Source: Planctomycetota bacterium
GTDB lineage: Bacteria > Planctomycetota > Phycisphaerae > Sedimentisphaerales > Anaerobacaceae
Direction: 5' to 3'
DNA: 64,000 nt
Assembly: GCA_013349615.1 (NCBI GenBank)
Contig: DUZJ01000007.1
Span: 1-64,000, forward strand
Positions 54,096 through 63,063 of the stretch are shown in pieces (positions within the stretch are counted from its first letter, which is position 1; every line of letters starts with the position of its first letter). The notes under the pieces are model-generated. The model was not told the DNA's origin, did not search any database, and was given only the letters and a program-made list of their open reading frames with translations. The position numbers and the translations under genes were made by a program.

Positions 54096-55106
54096 ATGAT
54101 ACGGGTTGCCATCATCGGGGCAAGCGGATATACCGGCGTCGAATCAATCGAAATCATTCTGCGCCATCCCGGAGCTGAGCTTACTTATCTTACGGCGCTC
54201 GAATCCGAGTGCGGTCACGCCGAGGATGTTTTCGGGCGGTTGAAAGGCCGATGTGATATGCAGATTGAGCCGTTGGATTTTGATAAGCTCACCGGTCTGG
54301 CTGATGCCGCACTTTGCTGCCTGCCTCATAAGGTGTCTATGGGGTTTGTGCCGAAACTGCTGGATGCAGGCTTGAAGGTGATTGATTTCAGTGCCGACTA
54401 TCGGCTCAAGGATATAAGCGTTTACGAGAAATTCTACGACGTAAAGCACACCGATACAGCCAATCTGGAAAACGCGGTGTACGGTCTGCCGGAATTGTTC
54501 CGTGAACAGATAAAAGGGGCCGACCTTATCGCCAACCCCGGCTGCTACCCCACAGGGGCAATACTGGCGATAGCGCCGCTGCTTAAAGAAGGCCTTATTG
54601 AAACAGACTCGATTATTGTCAATGCGGTGACCGGTGCATCGGGGGCGGGCAAAAATCCATCGAGCAAATTTCATTTTCCGAATATGAATGAGAACCTGTT
54701 TGCTTATGGCGTCGGCTCACACCGCCATATGCCGGAGATGGAACAAATCGCCGGCGAAATTGCCGGTTCCAAAGTCCGGATACTGTTTCAGCCCCATGCG
54801 GGGCCTTTTGACAGGGGAATTCTCTCGACGGTATATTGTCAGCCGAAAGAAAAGGTGGCCAGCGAACAACTATCGCAGCTCTATCAGAATTTCTATGCCG
54901 GCGAGGCGTTTGTGCAGATATGCAGCAATACGCCTGCTGTCAAAGATGTCGCAGGGACAAACTATTGCCATATTTTTGTGACTTGCGTAAAAGGCAAGAT
55001 TGTAAGTTTTTCGGCAATTGACAATTTGGTAAAGGGCGCATCAGGCCAGGCAATTCAGAATATGAATATTGTATTCGGCCTCGAAGAGACACTCGGCCTA
55101 AAATAG
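54096..55106 (+). CDS. argC: N-acetyl-gamma-glutamyl-phosphate reductase
   Basis: ArgC carries out the NADPH-dependent third step of arginine synthesis. The 336-residue protein has IRVAIIGASGYTGVESIEI for NADPH binding, LIANPGCYPTGAILAIAPL with the catalytic Cys, and GVGSHRHMPEMEQ. The length is normal. AAAGGAAC precedes the ATG. argJ lies 2.8 kb further on. Confidence 0.96.
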   Translation: MIRVAIIGASGYTGVESIEIILRHPGAELTYLTALESECGHAEDVFGRLKGRCDMQIEPLDFDKLTGLADAALCCLPHKVSMGFVPKLLDAGLKVIDFSADYRLKDISVYEKFYDVKHTDTANLENAVYGLPELFREQIKGADLIANPGCYPTGAILAIAPLLKEGLIETDSIIVNAVTGASGAGKNPSSKFHFPNMNENLFAYGVGSHRHMPEMEQIAGEIAGSKVRILFQPHAGPFDRGILSTVYCQPKEKVASEQLSQLYQNFYAGEAFVQICSNTPAVKDVAGTNYCHIFVTCVKGKIVSFSAIDNLVKGASGQAIQNMNIVFGLEETLGLK

Positions 55107-55109
55107 ACA

Positions 55110-55401
55110 ATGAGAAAATACAAGAATAGCTATGCTTTTATTGACAGCCAAAATCTGAACCTCTCGATCCACGAACAGGGCTGGTTGCTTGATTTCAAAA
55201 GATTCAGAAAATATTTAGATGATAAGTACGGAGTTAGCAAAGCTTTTCTTTTTATTGGATATATGCCAACAAATCAGAATTTGTATATATCCTTACAATC
55301 GCGTCGAAGATCGCATTTATGAACGGATTGAAAGAGAAGTTGCGATACAGGAAGGGGCAATAAAAAAGAGGCATTGCCGCGGGACGGAACCCTTTGGTTA
55401 A
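55110..55401 (+). pseudogene. Internally deleted NYN-domain gene
   Basis: Frame 1 (55110-55322) gives a NYN/LabA-type N-terminus: YAFIDSQNLNLSIHEQGWLLDFK, FRKYLDDKYGVSKAFLFIGYMPTNQNLYISLQ. It then shifts and stops. Another frame continues with RIYERIEREVAIQEGAIKKRH and CRGTEPFG, which looks like the family's C-terminal tail. The central about 80 residues with the later acidic nuclease residues are missing. NYN proteins are RNases of the PIN-like group. Confidence 0.62.
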
Positions 55402-55628
55402 CCTCTTATCGTAATTTCTATATTAAGTATATGTTTATCATCGGAAAAATCAAGGGAAAATATAGGTTTTTTATACGAAAGTTCTTCGCTTAGAACTTAA
55501 TCATACATAAGTAATGGCCAAGAAAGAAGTTAAGTGTTTGGTGTGAACATGGGATTTACGTTAATAAGCACGGATAAACAATGCAAACAGAGTAATAAAA
55601 GCATATAAGACGGTTAGGGAATAAATAG

Positions 55629-56480
55629 GTGTCTGTATTTGTCTTAAAAGTTGCGACGTGCCAGTTTGCTGTAAGTAGTTCTATTAAGCGAAACTCCCGT
55701 AGAATCTGCGAATTTCTGGAAAGAGCGGGCAAGGCCAAAGCTGACATAGTACATTTTTCCGAGTGTGCTCTTAGCGGATATGTAGGCACCGACTTTTCTA
55801 ACTTCGACGGATACGATTGGGATTTGCTTAGAGAAGAGACTGAAAAAATTATGGCGATTGCGGGGCAGCTCGGCCTTTGGGTGGTTCTGGGCAGTACGCA
55901 TCGGTTGACTGAGCCGAACAAGCCGCACAATAGTCTGTATGTAATCAATCCCAGGGGTAAGATTGTTGACCGCTACGACAAAAGATTTTGTACGAAGGGT
56001 GATTTGCGGCGGCTTACACCAGGCAGCAGGTTTGTGTATTTTTCCATCTATGGCGTAAAATGCTCGCTGCTTATATGCTTTGATTTGCGGTTTCCGGAGA
56101 TTTACAGGGAATTATATAAACGAAAAGTAAATTGTATTTTCCAGTCTTTTTACAACGCCCGGCAGAAGGGCCCAAGCGTGCATACTCATATTATGCGGCA
56201 GACGATGCAGTGCAGAGCGGCAACGAATCATTTTTGGATTAGTATGGCAAATGCGAGCGGGTATTATTCACCGTACCCATCGTGTTTTATCCAGCCGGAC
56301 GGCAAAATCATAAGACAACTCAAGCAAAACCGAGCAGGGATGATGGTCAACACAATCGATTTGAAGAAGAAATTCTACGATCCAATGGCTGATTTCAGGG
56401 ATATTGTGATTGCCGGAGCACTCAGTAATGGCCCAGGAATTATCAGGGACAGACGCTCAAAAATCGCGTCCCAGCTTTGA
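55629..56480 (+). CDS. Carbon-nitrogen hydrolase (nitrilase superfamily)
   Basis: The 283-residue protein has the nitrilase Glu-Lys-Cys set: the Glu in DIVHFSECALSGY, the Lys in VDRYDKRFCTKGD and the Cys in SLLICFDLRFPEIYREL. These enzymes hydrolyse amide bonds of small molecules. The substrate is unknown. It uses a GTG start without a strong ribosome site. It lies in the accessory block between argC and argJ. Confidence 0.85.
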   Translation: MSVFVLKVATCQFAVSSSIKRNSRRICEFLERAGKAKADIVHFSECALSGYVGTDFSNFDGYDWDLLREETEKIMAIAGQLGLWVVLGSTHRLTEPNKPHNSLYVINPRGKIVDRYDKRFCTKGDLRRLTPGSRFVYFSIYGVKCSLLICFDLRFPEIYRELYKRKVNCIFQSFYNARQKGPSVHTHIMRQTMQCRAATNHFWISMANASGYYSPYPSCFIQPDGKIIRQLKQNRAGMMVNTIDLKKKFYDPMADFRDIVIAGALSNGPGIIRDRRSKIASQL

Positions 56481-56619
56481 GCATAACCGCTCTGGGGATA
56501 AAAAAGCTGGTTAAATCAGCAATTTAGGTTTATAATAAATTAGAGTGAGAGGAAAAATAAATCCTATTCGGAAAGGAATAAGAAATGCCGGATAGATCGG
56601 CAGATTGGTTGGCCTAAAA

Positions 56620-56973
56620 ATGCCTAAGGAGCCATCAAATTTTGTAAAAGTTTTCTTCGCTGATAAAGACAAGGTTCTGCAACAGTTAAAAGGTTACGCG
56701 AAGAGCATCAAACGTACACATTCGGAAGTAGAACGTTTGGGTTATTTTGGCTCTTACGCTAAAGACACATACGGCCCAGCCAGCGATGTAGACCTGCTTA
56801 TAATTCTGCGGCAAAGCGATAAGCGTTTCCTGGACAGAATCCCGGATTTTCTCCCTGATAATCTCTCAATCTGCTGTGATGTTTTCCCTTACACCAGCGG
56901 GGAAATAGAGAAGATGAAACAGGATGGCAATCCCTGGATTTGCCATGTTCTAAAAGAGGTGGTTTGGCTTTAA
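56620..56973 (+). CDS. MNT-like nucleotidyltransferase domain protein
   Basis: The 117-residue protein has LGYFGSYAKDTYGPASDVDLLIIL, the GSxA...DxD motif of minimal nucleotidyltransferases such as MNT antitoxins. The partner in such pairs is a HEPN protein; the short gene behind it has no clear HEPN motif. A TTG start at 56605 is possible. Its stop overlaps the next ATG (TAATG). A relic of its last codons lies at 57297. Confidence 0.8.
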   Translation: MPKEPSNFVKVFFADKDKVLQQLKGYAKSIKRTHSEVERLGYFGSYAKDTYGPASDVDLLIILRQSDKRFLDRIPDFLPDNLSICCDVFPYTSGEIEKMKQDGNPWICHVLKEVVWL

Positions 56974-57173
56974 TGATAAAAAATAAGCGCAAACTGGATG
57001 AGTTTTATCGCAAGTTAGACGCAGAGGAAAAGCTGTCTTATAAAGATGCCCTGCGGATATACGATGCGCTGTATAAGGAAGCCGTTGCGTTGGGTGCAGT
57101 CGGCCACGAGAATATTTGGGAAGGCTTTGAGGTCGATTTGAGGATTGCCAAAGCGATTAATGCGTTACCATAG
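56973..57173 (+). CDS. Small helical protein coupled to the nucleotidyltransferase
   Basis: The 66-residue protein is helical and charged (KRKLDEFYRKLDAEEKLSYKDALRIYDALYKEAVALGAV, then NIWEGFEVDLRIAKAINAL). The ATG overlaps the previous stop, so the two are cotranslated. It may be the partner of the nucleotidyltransferase in a toxin-antitoxin-like pair; no known catalytic motif is visible. Confidence 0.6.
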   Translation: MIKNKRKLDEFYRKLDAEEKLSYKDALRIYDALYKEAVALGAVGHENIWEGFEVDLRIAKAINALP

Positions 57174-57296
57174 TGCAGTAAAGATTAATAGAAGGAGGCT
57201 ATAGGAGTTTAGCGGGCTATCTGAACACAAGGGGATATTAGAAAAGTTTGACAGTTTACTGAAATAGTAAAGCATCCCAACGAAGGCGAAGCAGGA

Positions 57297-57345
57297 AAGC
57301 AGCCACTCGATTCGCCATGTTCTTAAAGATGTAGTCGGGCTTTAA
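57297..57345 (+). pseudogene. C-terminal relic of a second nucleotidyltransferase
   Basis: The last 12 codons, HSIRHVLKDVVGL and TAA, match the end of the gene at 56620 (WICHVLKEVVWL). No other part is recognisable in the 57174-57437 gap. Confidence 0.5.
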
Positions 57346-57437
57346 ATAAGCGAGCCAGATATGAAAACAAGCAGCTGGCTCTACTTTCCATACTATAAAA
57401 GAATATAGAAGGAATTTGTCTATAGGAACTTTGGGCT

Positions 57438-57791
57438 ATGAAAAACTTGGGCAGAATAGATATACAAATTGATATTGCTCGAATATTAGTTGTTGTTGGG
57501 CTATCTTTTTTTATTTACTGTGCAGCAACGTACTCTGCATATCGGCGCTGTGACGGTCGGTATCGGGCACTTGTGCATAACCTTGAAGAAGAAATCGATT
57601 TTAAAGAGTATCTGAAAAGCAAAGACGCTGAGGAAGATTACTATGCAAGAGTTTTTCTTTTCCATTCCTGTGGTTATATGTATTCAGGGTACAATCATTT
57701 GCTTTTTCATTTAACGGCAAGTATCCTTTTTCTTAGCGCTGGAGTTCTTACCTATCTTCAGGCCGTAGTTTCTGGAAGGAAAAAGGTGTGA
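57438..57791 (+). CDS. Small membrane protein of unknown function
   Basis: The 117-residue protein has two membrane helices, ILVVVGLSFFIYCAATYSAY near the start and LFHLTASILFLSAGVLTYL near the end, with an acidic segment between (NLEEEIDFKEYLKSKDAEEDYY). I recognise no family. It lies in the block separating argC from argJ. Confidence 0.55.
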   Translation: MKNLGRIDIQIDIARILVVVGLSFFIYCAATYSAYRRCDGRYRALVHNLEEEIDFKEYLKSKDAEEDYYARVFLFHSCGYMYSGYNHLLFHLTASILFLSAGVLTYLQAVVSGRKKV

Positions 57792-57874
57792 GCTGATTTG
57801 GAGTCTCCTGCTCTAGGCTCTGTATGTTTTAGGAATGACAGTGAGTAGCGTTTCTTTAATTGGGTATAAATAAT

Positions 57875-59077
57875 ATGGCTAATAATACAATTACGGCGTC
57901 GAGGGGGTTTTTGGCTGCGGGGGTACGCTGCGGGATTAAGAAATCGGGCAAATCAGATTTGGGGTTGATTGTCTGCCCAACGGGGGCAAAGGCTGCGGCG
58001 GTCTTTACTACCAACACAATCACATCAGCGGCTGTTAAGGTGAGCAAAGAACATATAAAAAGCGCTAACATCTCGGCAGTAGTTGTCAATTCCGGCAACG
58101 CTAATACATGCACCGGTCAGGTTGGGATTAAGAACGCGATAAAGATGTGCAGCGAAACGGCCAAACAGATTGAGGAGGACCCGCATAGTGTCCTTGTTGC
58201 TTCGACCGGTGTTATCGGCAAGCAATTGCCAATCAAAAAAATTGTCACAGGCATCTCAAAGGCAGCAGCGAAGCTTTCGACTTCATCTAAAGCCGGGCTG
58301 GATTTCGCAAAGGCGATAATGACAACCGATACCAAGCCGAAACAGGCTTTCCGTCGAATCGAAATATCAGGCAAAGACGTTACGATAGCCGGAGCAACGA
58401 AGGGAGCGGGTATGATTGCCCCGAATATGGCCACGACTCTTTGTTTCATCACCACTGATGTGGCTATAAGCAAGCCACTGTTGGGCAGGGTGCTGAAAGC
58501 CGCTATCGGCAATTCGCTGAACAAGCTGACTGTTGATGGCCATCAGAGCACCAATGATACCACGATAATACTTGCCTCCGGTTTGGCGGGGAATCGACCT
58601 ATTACCAGCCAATGTCCACGATACAAAAGATTCGCAAAGGCCCTGGCGGAGGTTTGTGACGATTTGGTCAGGCAAATGGCACTTGACGCAGAGGGGGCAA
58701 CGCGGATGTTCAGGGTGATGGTCAGAGGTGCATCGACAAAAGCAGATGCGGCGAAAGCTGCCAGGGCGGTAGCTGATTATCCGCTGGTAAAATGTGCAGT
58801 ACACGGCGGCGACCCTAACTGGGGCAGGATTATCTGTGCGGTCGGCTCGGCGGGCGTAAAATTGAATCCAAATAAACTGTCCTGCAAATTGGGTGATATA
58901 ACCGTCTTTAAGAATGGGACTGCTAAAAAATTCGACGCCAAAAAGGCAAGCAAGGTTGTTTCACAGACCGAGCATACAATAACAGTAGATTTGGGTGTGG
59001 GGAATATAAGCGATTTTTGCTACGGCTGCGATTTGAGCGCCGAATATGTCAAAATCAATGCAGAGTACCATACGTAA
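57875..59077 (+). CDS. argJ: Glutamate N-acetyltransferase / ornithine acetyltransferase
   Basis: ArgJ recycles the acetyl group from acetylornithine to glutamate and can also use acetyl-CoA. The 400-residue precursor has the self-cleavage region KGAGMIAPNMATTLCFITTDVA, where the second chain begins at a Thr. GFLAAGVRCGIKKSGKSDLGLIV opens the protein, and GGDPNWGRIICAVGSAGV follows later. The ATG at 57875 is preferred to a TTG at 57860. Its usual partner argC is 2.8 kb upstream. Confidence 0.95.
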   Translation: MANNTITASRGFLAAGVRCGIKKSGKSDLGLIVCPTGAKAAAVFTTNTITSAAVKVSKEHIKSANISAVVVNSGNANTCTGQVGIKNAIKMCSETAKQIEEDPHSVLVASTGVIGKQLPIKKIVTGISKAAAKLSTSSKAGLDFAKAIMTTDTKPKQAFRRIEISGKDVTIAGATKGAGMIAPNMATTLCFITTDVAISKPLLGRVLKAAIGNSLNKLTVDGHQSTNDTTIILASGLAGNRPITSQCPRYKRFAKALAEVCDDLVRQMALDAEGATRMFRVMVRGASTKADAAKAARAVADYPLVKCAVHGGDPNWGRIICAVGSAGVKLNPNKLSCKLGDITVFKNGTAKKFDAKKASKVVSQTEHTITVDLGVGNISDFCYGCDLSAEYVKINAEYHT

Positions 59078-59218
59078 TAGTGCGCAAGCGCTCTTTTGCC
59101 TTTGTTTTTTATTTGGTTTCCCGCAATAAAATATTTGAAAAGCAACTCTGTTTGGTTAAACTGCACGCTATCTCGTATATACTGAGTGGGTAAAAATCTA
59201 TAGTTAAGTTTTGAAGGG

Positions 59219-61621
59219 ATGGAAACAGTGAAGATTCTTAAGAACATCGGTGTGTTTGTGGTGCCTGTATTTGCGTTTAGTGCGGCGGCGATGGCGGCAG
59301 AAGGCCCTGAAGCGGCTGAGATTGTCAGCACCCCGTCAAGCTGGGCAATTGCCCCGATAGCTGCGTTGTTAGCGCTGGCCTTTGCATGGTATTTCTACAA
59401 GAAAGTGATGGCTGCGCCCGAAGGCACTGAAAAAATGATAGAGATCGCTCGCTACGTTCGCGAGGGTGCCTACGCGTATCTATTCAGACAATACAGCGTT
59501 GTGTCGTTAGTGTTTCTGATACTGTTGATTATCTTAGGGATTTGTGCTTATCTGGGCGTTCAGAACCCATTCGTTCCGGTGGCGTTTCTGACCGGCGGAT
59601 TTTTCAGCGGTCTGTGCGGCTTTCTTGGTATGAAGACTGCGACGAACGCCTCGGCCCGAACGGCTCAGGGTGCCAGTGTGAGCTTGAATCGCGGCCTGCA
59701 GGTCGCCTTTCGCAGCGGCGCTGTTATGGGCCTTGTGGTAGTGGGCTTCGGCCTGCTGGATATCTCACTGTGGTATCTGGTCCTGGATAAGCTGGTTTAT
59801 ACCGTTGAAAATATGAGAGAAGGCCTTAGTTTTCTGGGCCTGACCCTGGTTAAGGCGGGCATGAGCCATGAGCACAAACTCGTTGAAATCACCACGACAA
59901 TGATTACTTTCGGGATGGGCGCTTCGACACAGGCGCTTTTTGCCCGTGTTGGCGGCGGAATCTTTACCAAAGCGGCAGACGTCGGAGCAGACCTGGTTGG
60001 CAAAGTCGAAGCCGGTATCCCGGAAGATGACCCGAGAAACCCGGCTACAATCGCTGATAACGTTGGCGACAATGTCGGAGACGTTGCGGGTATGGGCGCT
60101 GACTTATACGAAAGCTATTGCGGCTCAATCCTGGCGACGGCTGCGCTTGGAGCGGCTTTGACGCTATCAGGCGAAAACGTACTCAAGGCTGTTCTTGCTC
60201 CAATGCTTGTTGCCGGCATGGGTATTATACTTTCGATTTTGGGTATCTTTATGGTTCGCTGCAAGGAAGACGCCAGTCAGAAGAATTTGCTCCGGGCATT
60301 GCTATTCGGAACTTTAGGCAGTTCTGTCCTGATTATTCTTGCTGTTGCGGGCCTGGCCTGGTTCGAATGGATTACCTGGGGTGTTTTCGGCTCGGTTGTT
60401 TCGGGCCTGATTGCCGGCGTGCTTATAGGCCAATTTACCGAGTATTACACATCCGACAGTTATGGTCCGACACGGGGTATTGCCGAGCAGACAAAGATGG
60501 GAGCGGCGACGACAATCATTGAGGGCTTCGCAACGGGTATGTATTCAGCCGGGCTGCCGGTAATAACAATAGTCCTTGGCATCCTATGTGCGTTTGGCTT
60601 TGCCGGCGGCTTTTCAAATATATCAATGGGTCTTTACGGTATCGGTTTTGCCGCCGTTGGAATGCTTTCCACATTAGGCATTACTCTGGCGACCGACGCT
60701 TACGGGCCGATAGCTGACAATGCTGGTGGCAACGCGGAGATGAGCGGGCTGGGCGAAGAGGTGAGAAAGAGAACCGATGCGCTCGATGCCCTTGGTAATA
60801 CTACGGCGGCAACTGGAAAGGGCTTTGCGATAGGCTCGGCGGCTCTGACGGCGATGGCACTTTTGGCTGCCTATATCGAGGAAATCAAGATTTGGATCGC
60901 GAGACTGGCATCGGAAAGCGCCGAAGGAATCTTTCACGTTGGTGATACGGCGTTTGCTGCCGGGGATGTAAGCGGCGCTATCAATGCCAAGGCTGCACAC
61001 ATTATGGACTTCGTCAACGCTTACGAGCTGCATATTATGAATCCGAAATTGATATGCGGCCTCTTTATTGGGGCTATGATGACCTTTGTATTCTGTGCAA
61101 TGACGATGAAGGCGGTGGGCAGGGCGGCAGGGGCCATGGTCAATGAGGTGCGGCGGCAGTTCAGGGAAATCGCCGGCATTATGGAAGGGACAGGAGAGCC
61201 GGATTATGCTGAATGCGTTTCGATTTCCACGCGGGGTGCGCAGAAAGAGATGATTTTGCCGTCGCTGCTGGCAATTATTGTGCCGGTCCTGACGGGATTG
61301 CTGCTGGGCGTGGCAGGTGTGATGGGGCTTTTGGCGGCGGGATTAAGCTGCGGTTTTGTTCTGGCGATTACGCTTAATAACGCCGGCGGGGCCTGGGACA
61401 ACGCGAAAAAATACATCGAAAAGGGTGCTTATGGCGGCAAAGGCTCGGAGGAACACAAGGCTGCTGTAGTTTGTGATACCGTCGGTGACCCGTTCAAGGA
61501 TACTTCCGGGCCAAGTTTGAATATTCTTATTAAACTAATGACGATGGTCAGCGTGGTCTTTTCAGGTGTCGTGGTCAAATTCGCTCCTGTTATCAGTGGT
61601 TGGCTTGGCATCGGCAAATAA
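59219..61621 (+). CDS. hppA: K+-type membrane pyrophosphatase
   Basis: This pump hydrolyses pyrophosphate and exports H+ or Na+. The 800-residue protein has about 16 helices and the active-site loops [39 protein letters not shown] and [21 protein letters not shown]. The [10 protein letters not shown] segment has Ala where K+-independent enzymes have Lys, which marks the K+-dependent group; such enzymes often pump Na+. An ATG at 59219 sits directly against the AAGGG, so a GTG at 59228 may be the real start. Confidence 0.95.
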   Translation: METVKILKNIGVFVVPVFAFSAAAMAAEGPEAAEIVSTPSSWAIAPIAALLALAFAWYFYKKVMAAPEGTEKMIEIARYVREGAYAYLFRQYSVVSLVFLILLIILGICAYLGVQNPFVPVAFLTGGFFSGLCGFLGMKTATNASARTAQGASVSLNRGLQVAFRSGAVMGLVVVGFGLLDISLWYLVLDKLVYTVENMREGLSFLGLTLVKAGMSHEHKLVEITTTMITFGMGASTQALFARVGGGIFTKAADVGADLVGKVEAGIPEDDPRNPATIADNVGDNVGDVAGMGADLYESYCGSILATAALGAALTLSGENVLKAVLAPMLVAGMGIILSILGIFMVRCKEDASQKNLLRALLFGTLGSSVLIILAVAGLAWFEWITWGVFGSVVSGLIAGVLIGQFTEYYTSDSYGPTRGIAEQTKMGAATTIIEGFATGMYSAGLPVITIVLGILCAFGFAGGFSNISMGLYGIGFAAVGMLSTLGITLATDAYGPIADNAGGNAEMSGLGEEVRKRTDALDALGNTTAATGKGFAIGSAALTAMALLAAYIEEIKIWIARLASESAEGIFHVGDTAFAAGDVSGAINAKAAHIMDFVNAYELHIMNPKLICGLFIGAMMTFVFCAMTMKAVGRAAGAMVNEVRRQFREIAGIMEGTGEPDYAECVSISTRGAQKEMILPSLLAIIVPVLTGLLLGVAGVMGLLAAGLSCGFVLAITLNNAGGAWDNAKKYIEKGAYGGKGSEEHKAAVVCDTVGDPFKDTSGPSLNILIKLMTMVSVVFSGVVVKFAPVISGWLGIGK

Positions 61622-61666
61622 CAGGCTGATTTTTGCAAAAATATTTGCAAAAAGACAAAAAAACTC

Positions 61667-61695
61667 TTGACATTCTGTATACCATAGGCTATACT
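61667..61695 (+). promoter_or_regulatory. Near-consensus sigma70 promoter ahead of hicAB
   Basis: TTGACA and TATACT with 17 bases between. The transcript would start near 61702, leaving a leader of about 175 bases before hicA. Confidence 0.75.
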
Positions 61696-61699
61696 TTAA

Positions 61700-61877
61700 T
61701 CAGTAAGGAAAACGGACCCGATAATCGTTTATCAGGGAGTCGGGCACGTCGATATCTGGGTATCGATCTGGAGGTGCTTCCTGATGTTCCGCCACGGATG
61801 GGCAGTGGCTTTGCAACTGTTTTGCAAAGCTAATTGGTAGGATTTGGCAGAGCATCTAAGTATGGGAGACCCGAAAG
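61700..61877 (+). other. Structured leader or small RNA candidate upstream of hicA
   Basis: Several hairpins lie in the leader: CCCGATAATCG..CGGG type pairing at 61719-61744, TCGATATCTGGGTATCGA (61749-61766) and GCTTTGCAA with TTGCAAAGC (about 61808-61831). No coding potential is recognised. It could be an operator/attenuator or a small RNA. Confidence 0.35.
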
Positions 61878-62105
61878 ATGGCCAATTATGTCGATTTTGA
61901 AGAAGTATTAGAATTATTTGAGTCTTACGGCTGGAAGTTCATGGGATTTTGGACTCCTTATCGGGTCTTTGTTAAGCCTGACGAACCTGACGAACCACCA
62001 TGGCTTATTCCAGTACATGACGGAAAAATAGATATTGAATATGTCAAGAAATTTAAAAGATGGCTCAAACGCAAAGGACTCCTTCGAAATGAAGACGAGG
62101 ACTAA
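61878..62105 (+). CDS. hicA: HicA-like toxin
   Basis: The 75-residue protein fits HicA-type mRNA interferases: VLELFESYGWKFMGFWTPYRVFVKP, PPWLIPVHDGKIDIEYVKKFKRWLKRKG. The His in IPVHDG stands at the usual position of the fold, but the GSH catalytic motif is replaced by WTPYRV. So it may be a variant or weak toxin. It overlaps hicB by 17 bp. Confidence 0.68.
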   Translation: MANYVDFEEVLELFESYGWKFMGFWTPYRVFVKPDEPDEPPWLIPVHDGKIDIEYVKKFKRWLKRKGLLRNEDED

Positions 62106-62505
62106 GACGAAGATAATAGACCTTAGGAAGGCGTTAAAATCATCCGTTTTGCGCAAAGCCAAGAAGATTGTGGCTGATTACCGCATAACACTTGAGAGGA
62201 ATGACAGATTAGGTTTCATTGGAAGTTCTGTTGAGTTTCCTACAGTTTTTGCGGATGCCAAAACGCCCGATAGGTGTTATAAGGCTACAGAAGAGGCCCT
62301 AATGGTTGCGGTTGCGACGATGATTGAGTGCGGCCAACGACCCCCACAGCCGGCATCGTCGAAAAAGCGGACTGTACAGGTAAACGTTAGGCTGACTTCT
62401 GAAGAAAAAATATTGTTGGCTAATGCAGCCACAAATCTTGGATTCAAGGGTATATCCGATTTCATTCGTAACACTGCTCTAAGTCGTATTCTTACCAGTT
62501 ATTAA
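62089..62505 (+). CDS. hicB: HicB-like antitoxin
   Basis: The 138-residue protein has the HicB degraded RNase H-like fold (YRITLERNDRLGFIGSSVEFPTVFADAKTPDRCYKATEEAL), then a DNA-binding tail resembling a ribbon-helix-helix (VQVNVRLTSEEKILLANAATNLGFKGISDFIRNTAL). It should neutralise HicA and repress the promoter at 61667. Confidence 0.78.
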   Translation: MKTRTKTKIIDLRKALKSSVLRKAKKIVADYRITLERNDRLGFIGSSVEFPTVFADAKTPDRCYKATEEALMVAVATMIECGQRPPQPASSKKRTVQVNVRLTSEEKILLANAATNLGFKGISDFIRNTALSRILTSY

Positions 62506-62688
62506 ACAAGTCGGGCGGCTGGGTTTGCCTTTCACACAACAGGTGTCCGCCGTAAAGTGCAAAATGGCCGATACCTTCTGATTTCTTTCGACGTTTCCCT
62601 TAATCTGTTGACGCCAACACTCAATATAAGTAATCTATCGGGGTGGTCAAACTGACCGCCTCTTTTTTTGAATACGGGGATATAAAAT

Positions 62689-63063
62689 TTGGCAAAGAGG
62701 GTAAACGAAAAAACAAAGGCTTTTGCTTTAGCTGCGGCAGAGGTTGCAGCAGGGCGACATTGCAGTGATATTGTAGTTCTGGACTTGAGGGGGAAATCGC
62801 CTGCTACCGATTATTTTGTAATCGCTACCGGCACAAGCGACAGGCAAATGCGAGCTGTGGCTGATGAGATATGTGAGGCTGCAAGGGAGAGCGCTATGCA
62901 GCGTTTCGGGCGGGCCGGGTATGAACAGGCACGCTGGATTTTGCTCGACTTTATTGATGTCGTCATCCATATCTTTGATAGGGAGTACCGGGACTACTAC
63001 GATTTGGAATTGCTCTGGGGTGATGCCGGGCGACTAAAATGGGATAAGAGTTTGGAAGAGTGA
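62689..63063 (+). CDS. rsfS: Ribosome silencing factor
   Basis: RsfS (YbeB/Iojap) binds L14 and blocks subunit joining when nutrients are low. The 124-residue protein has VVLDLRGKSPATDYFVIATGTSDRQMRAVADEI and WILLDFIDVVIHIFDREYRDYYDLELLWGDA, the family signature. It uses a TTG start with GGGGAT upstream. Its TGA overlaps the GTG start of argS. Confidence 0.93.
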   Translation: MAKRVNEKTKAFALAAAEVAAGRHCSDIVVLDLRGKSPATDYFVIATGTSDRQMRAVADEICEAARESAMQRFGRAGYEQARWILLDFIDVVIHIFDREYRDYYDLELLWGDAGRLKWDKSLEE

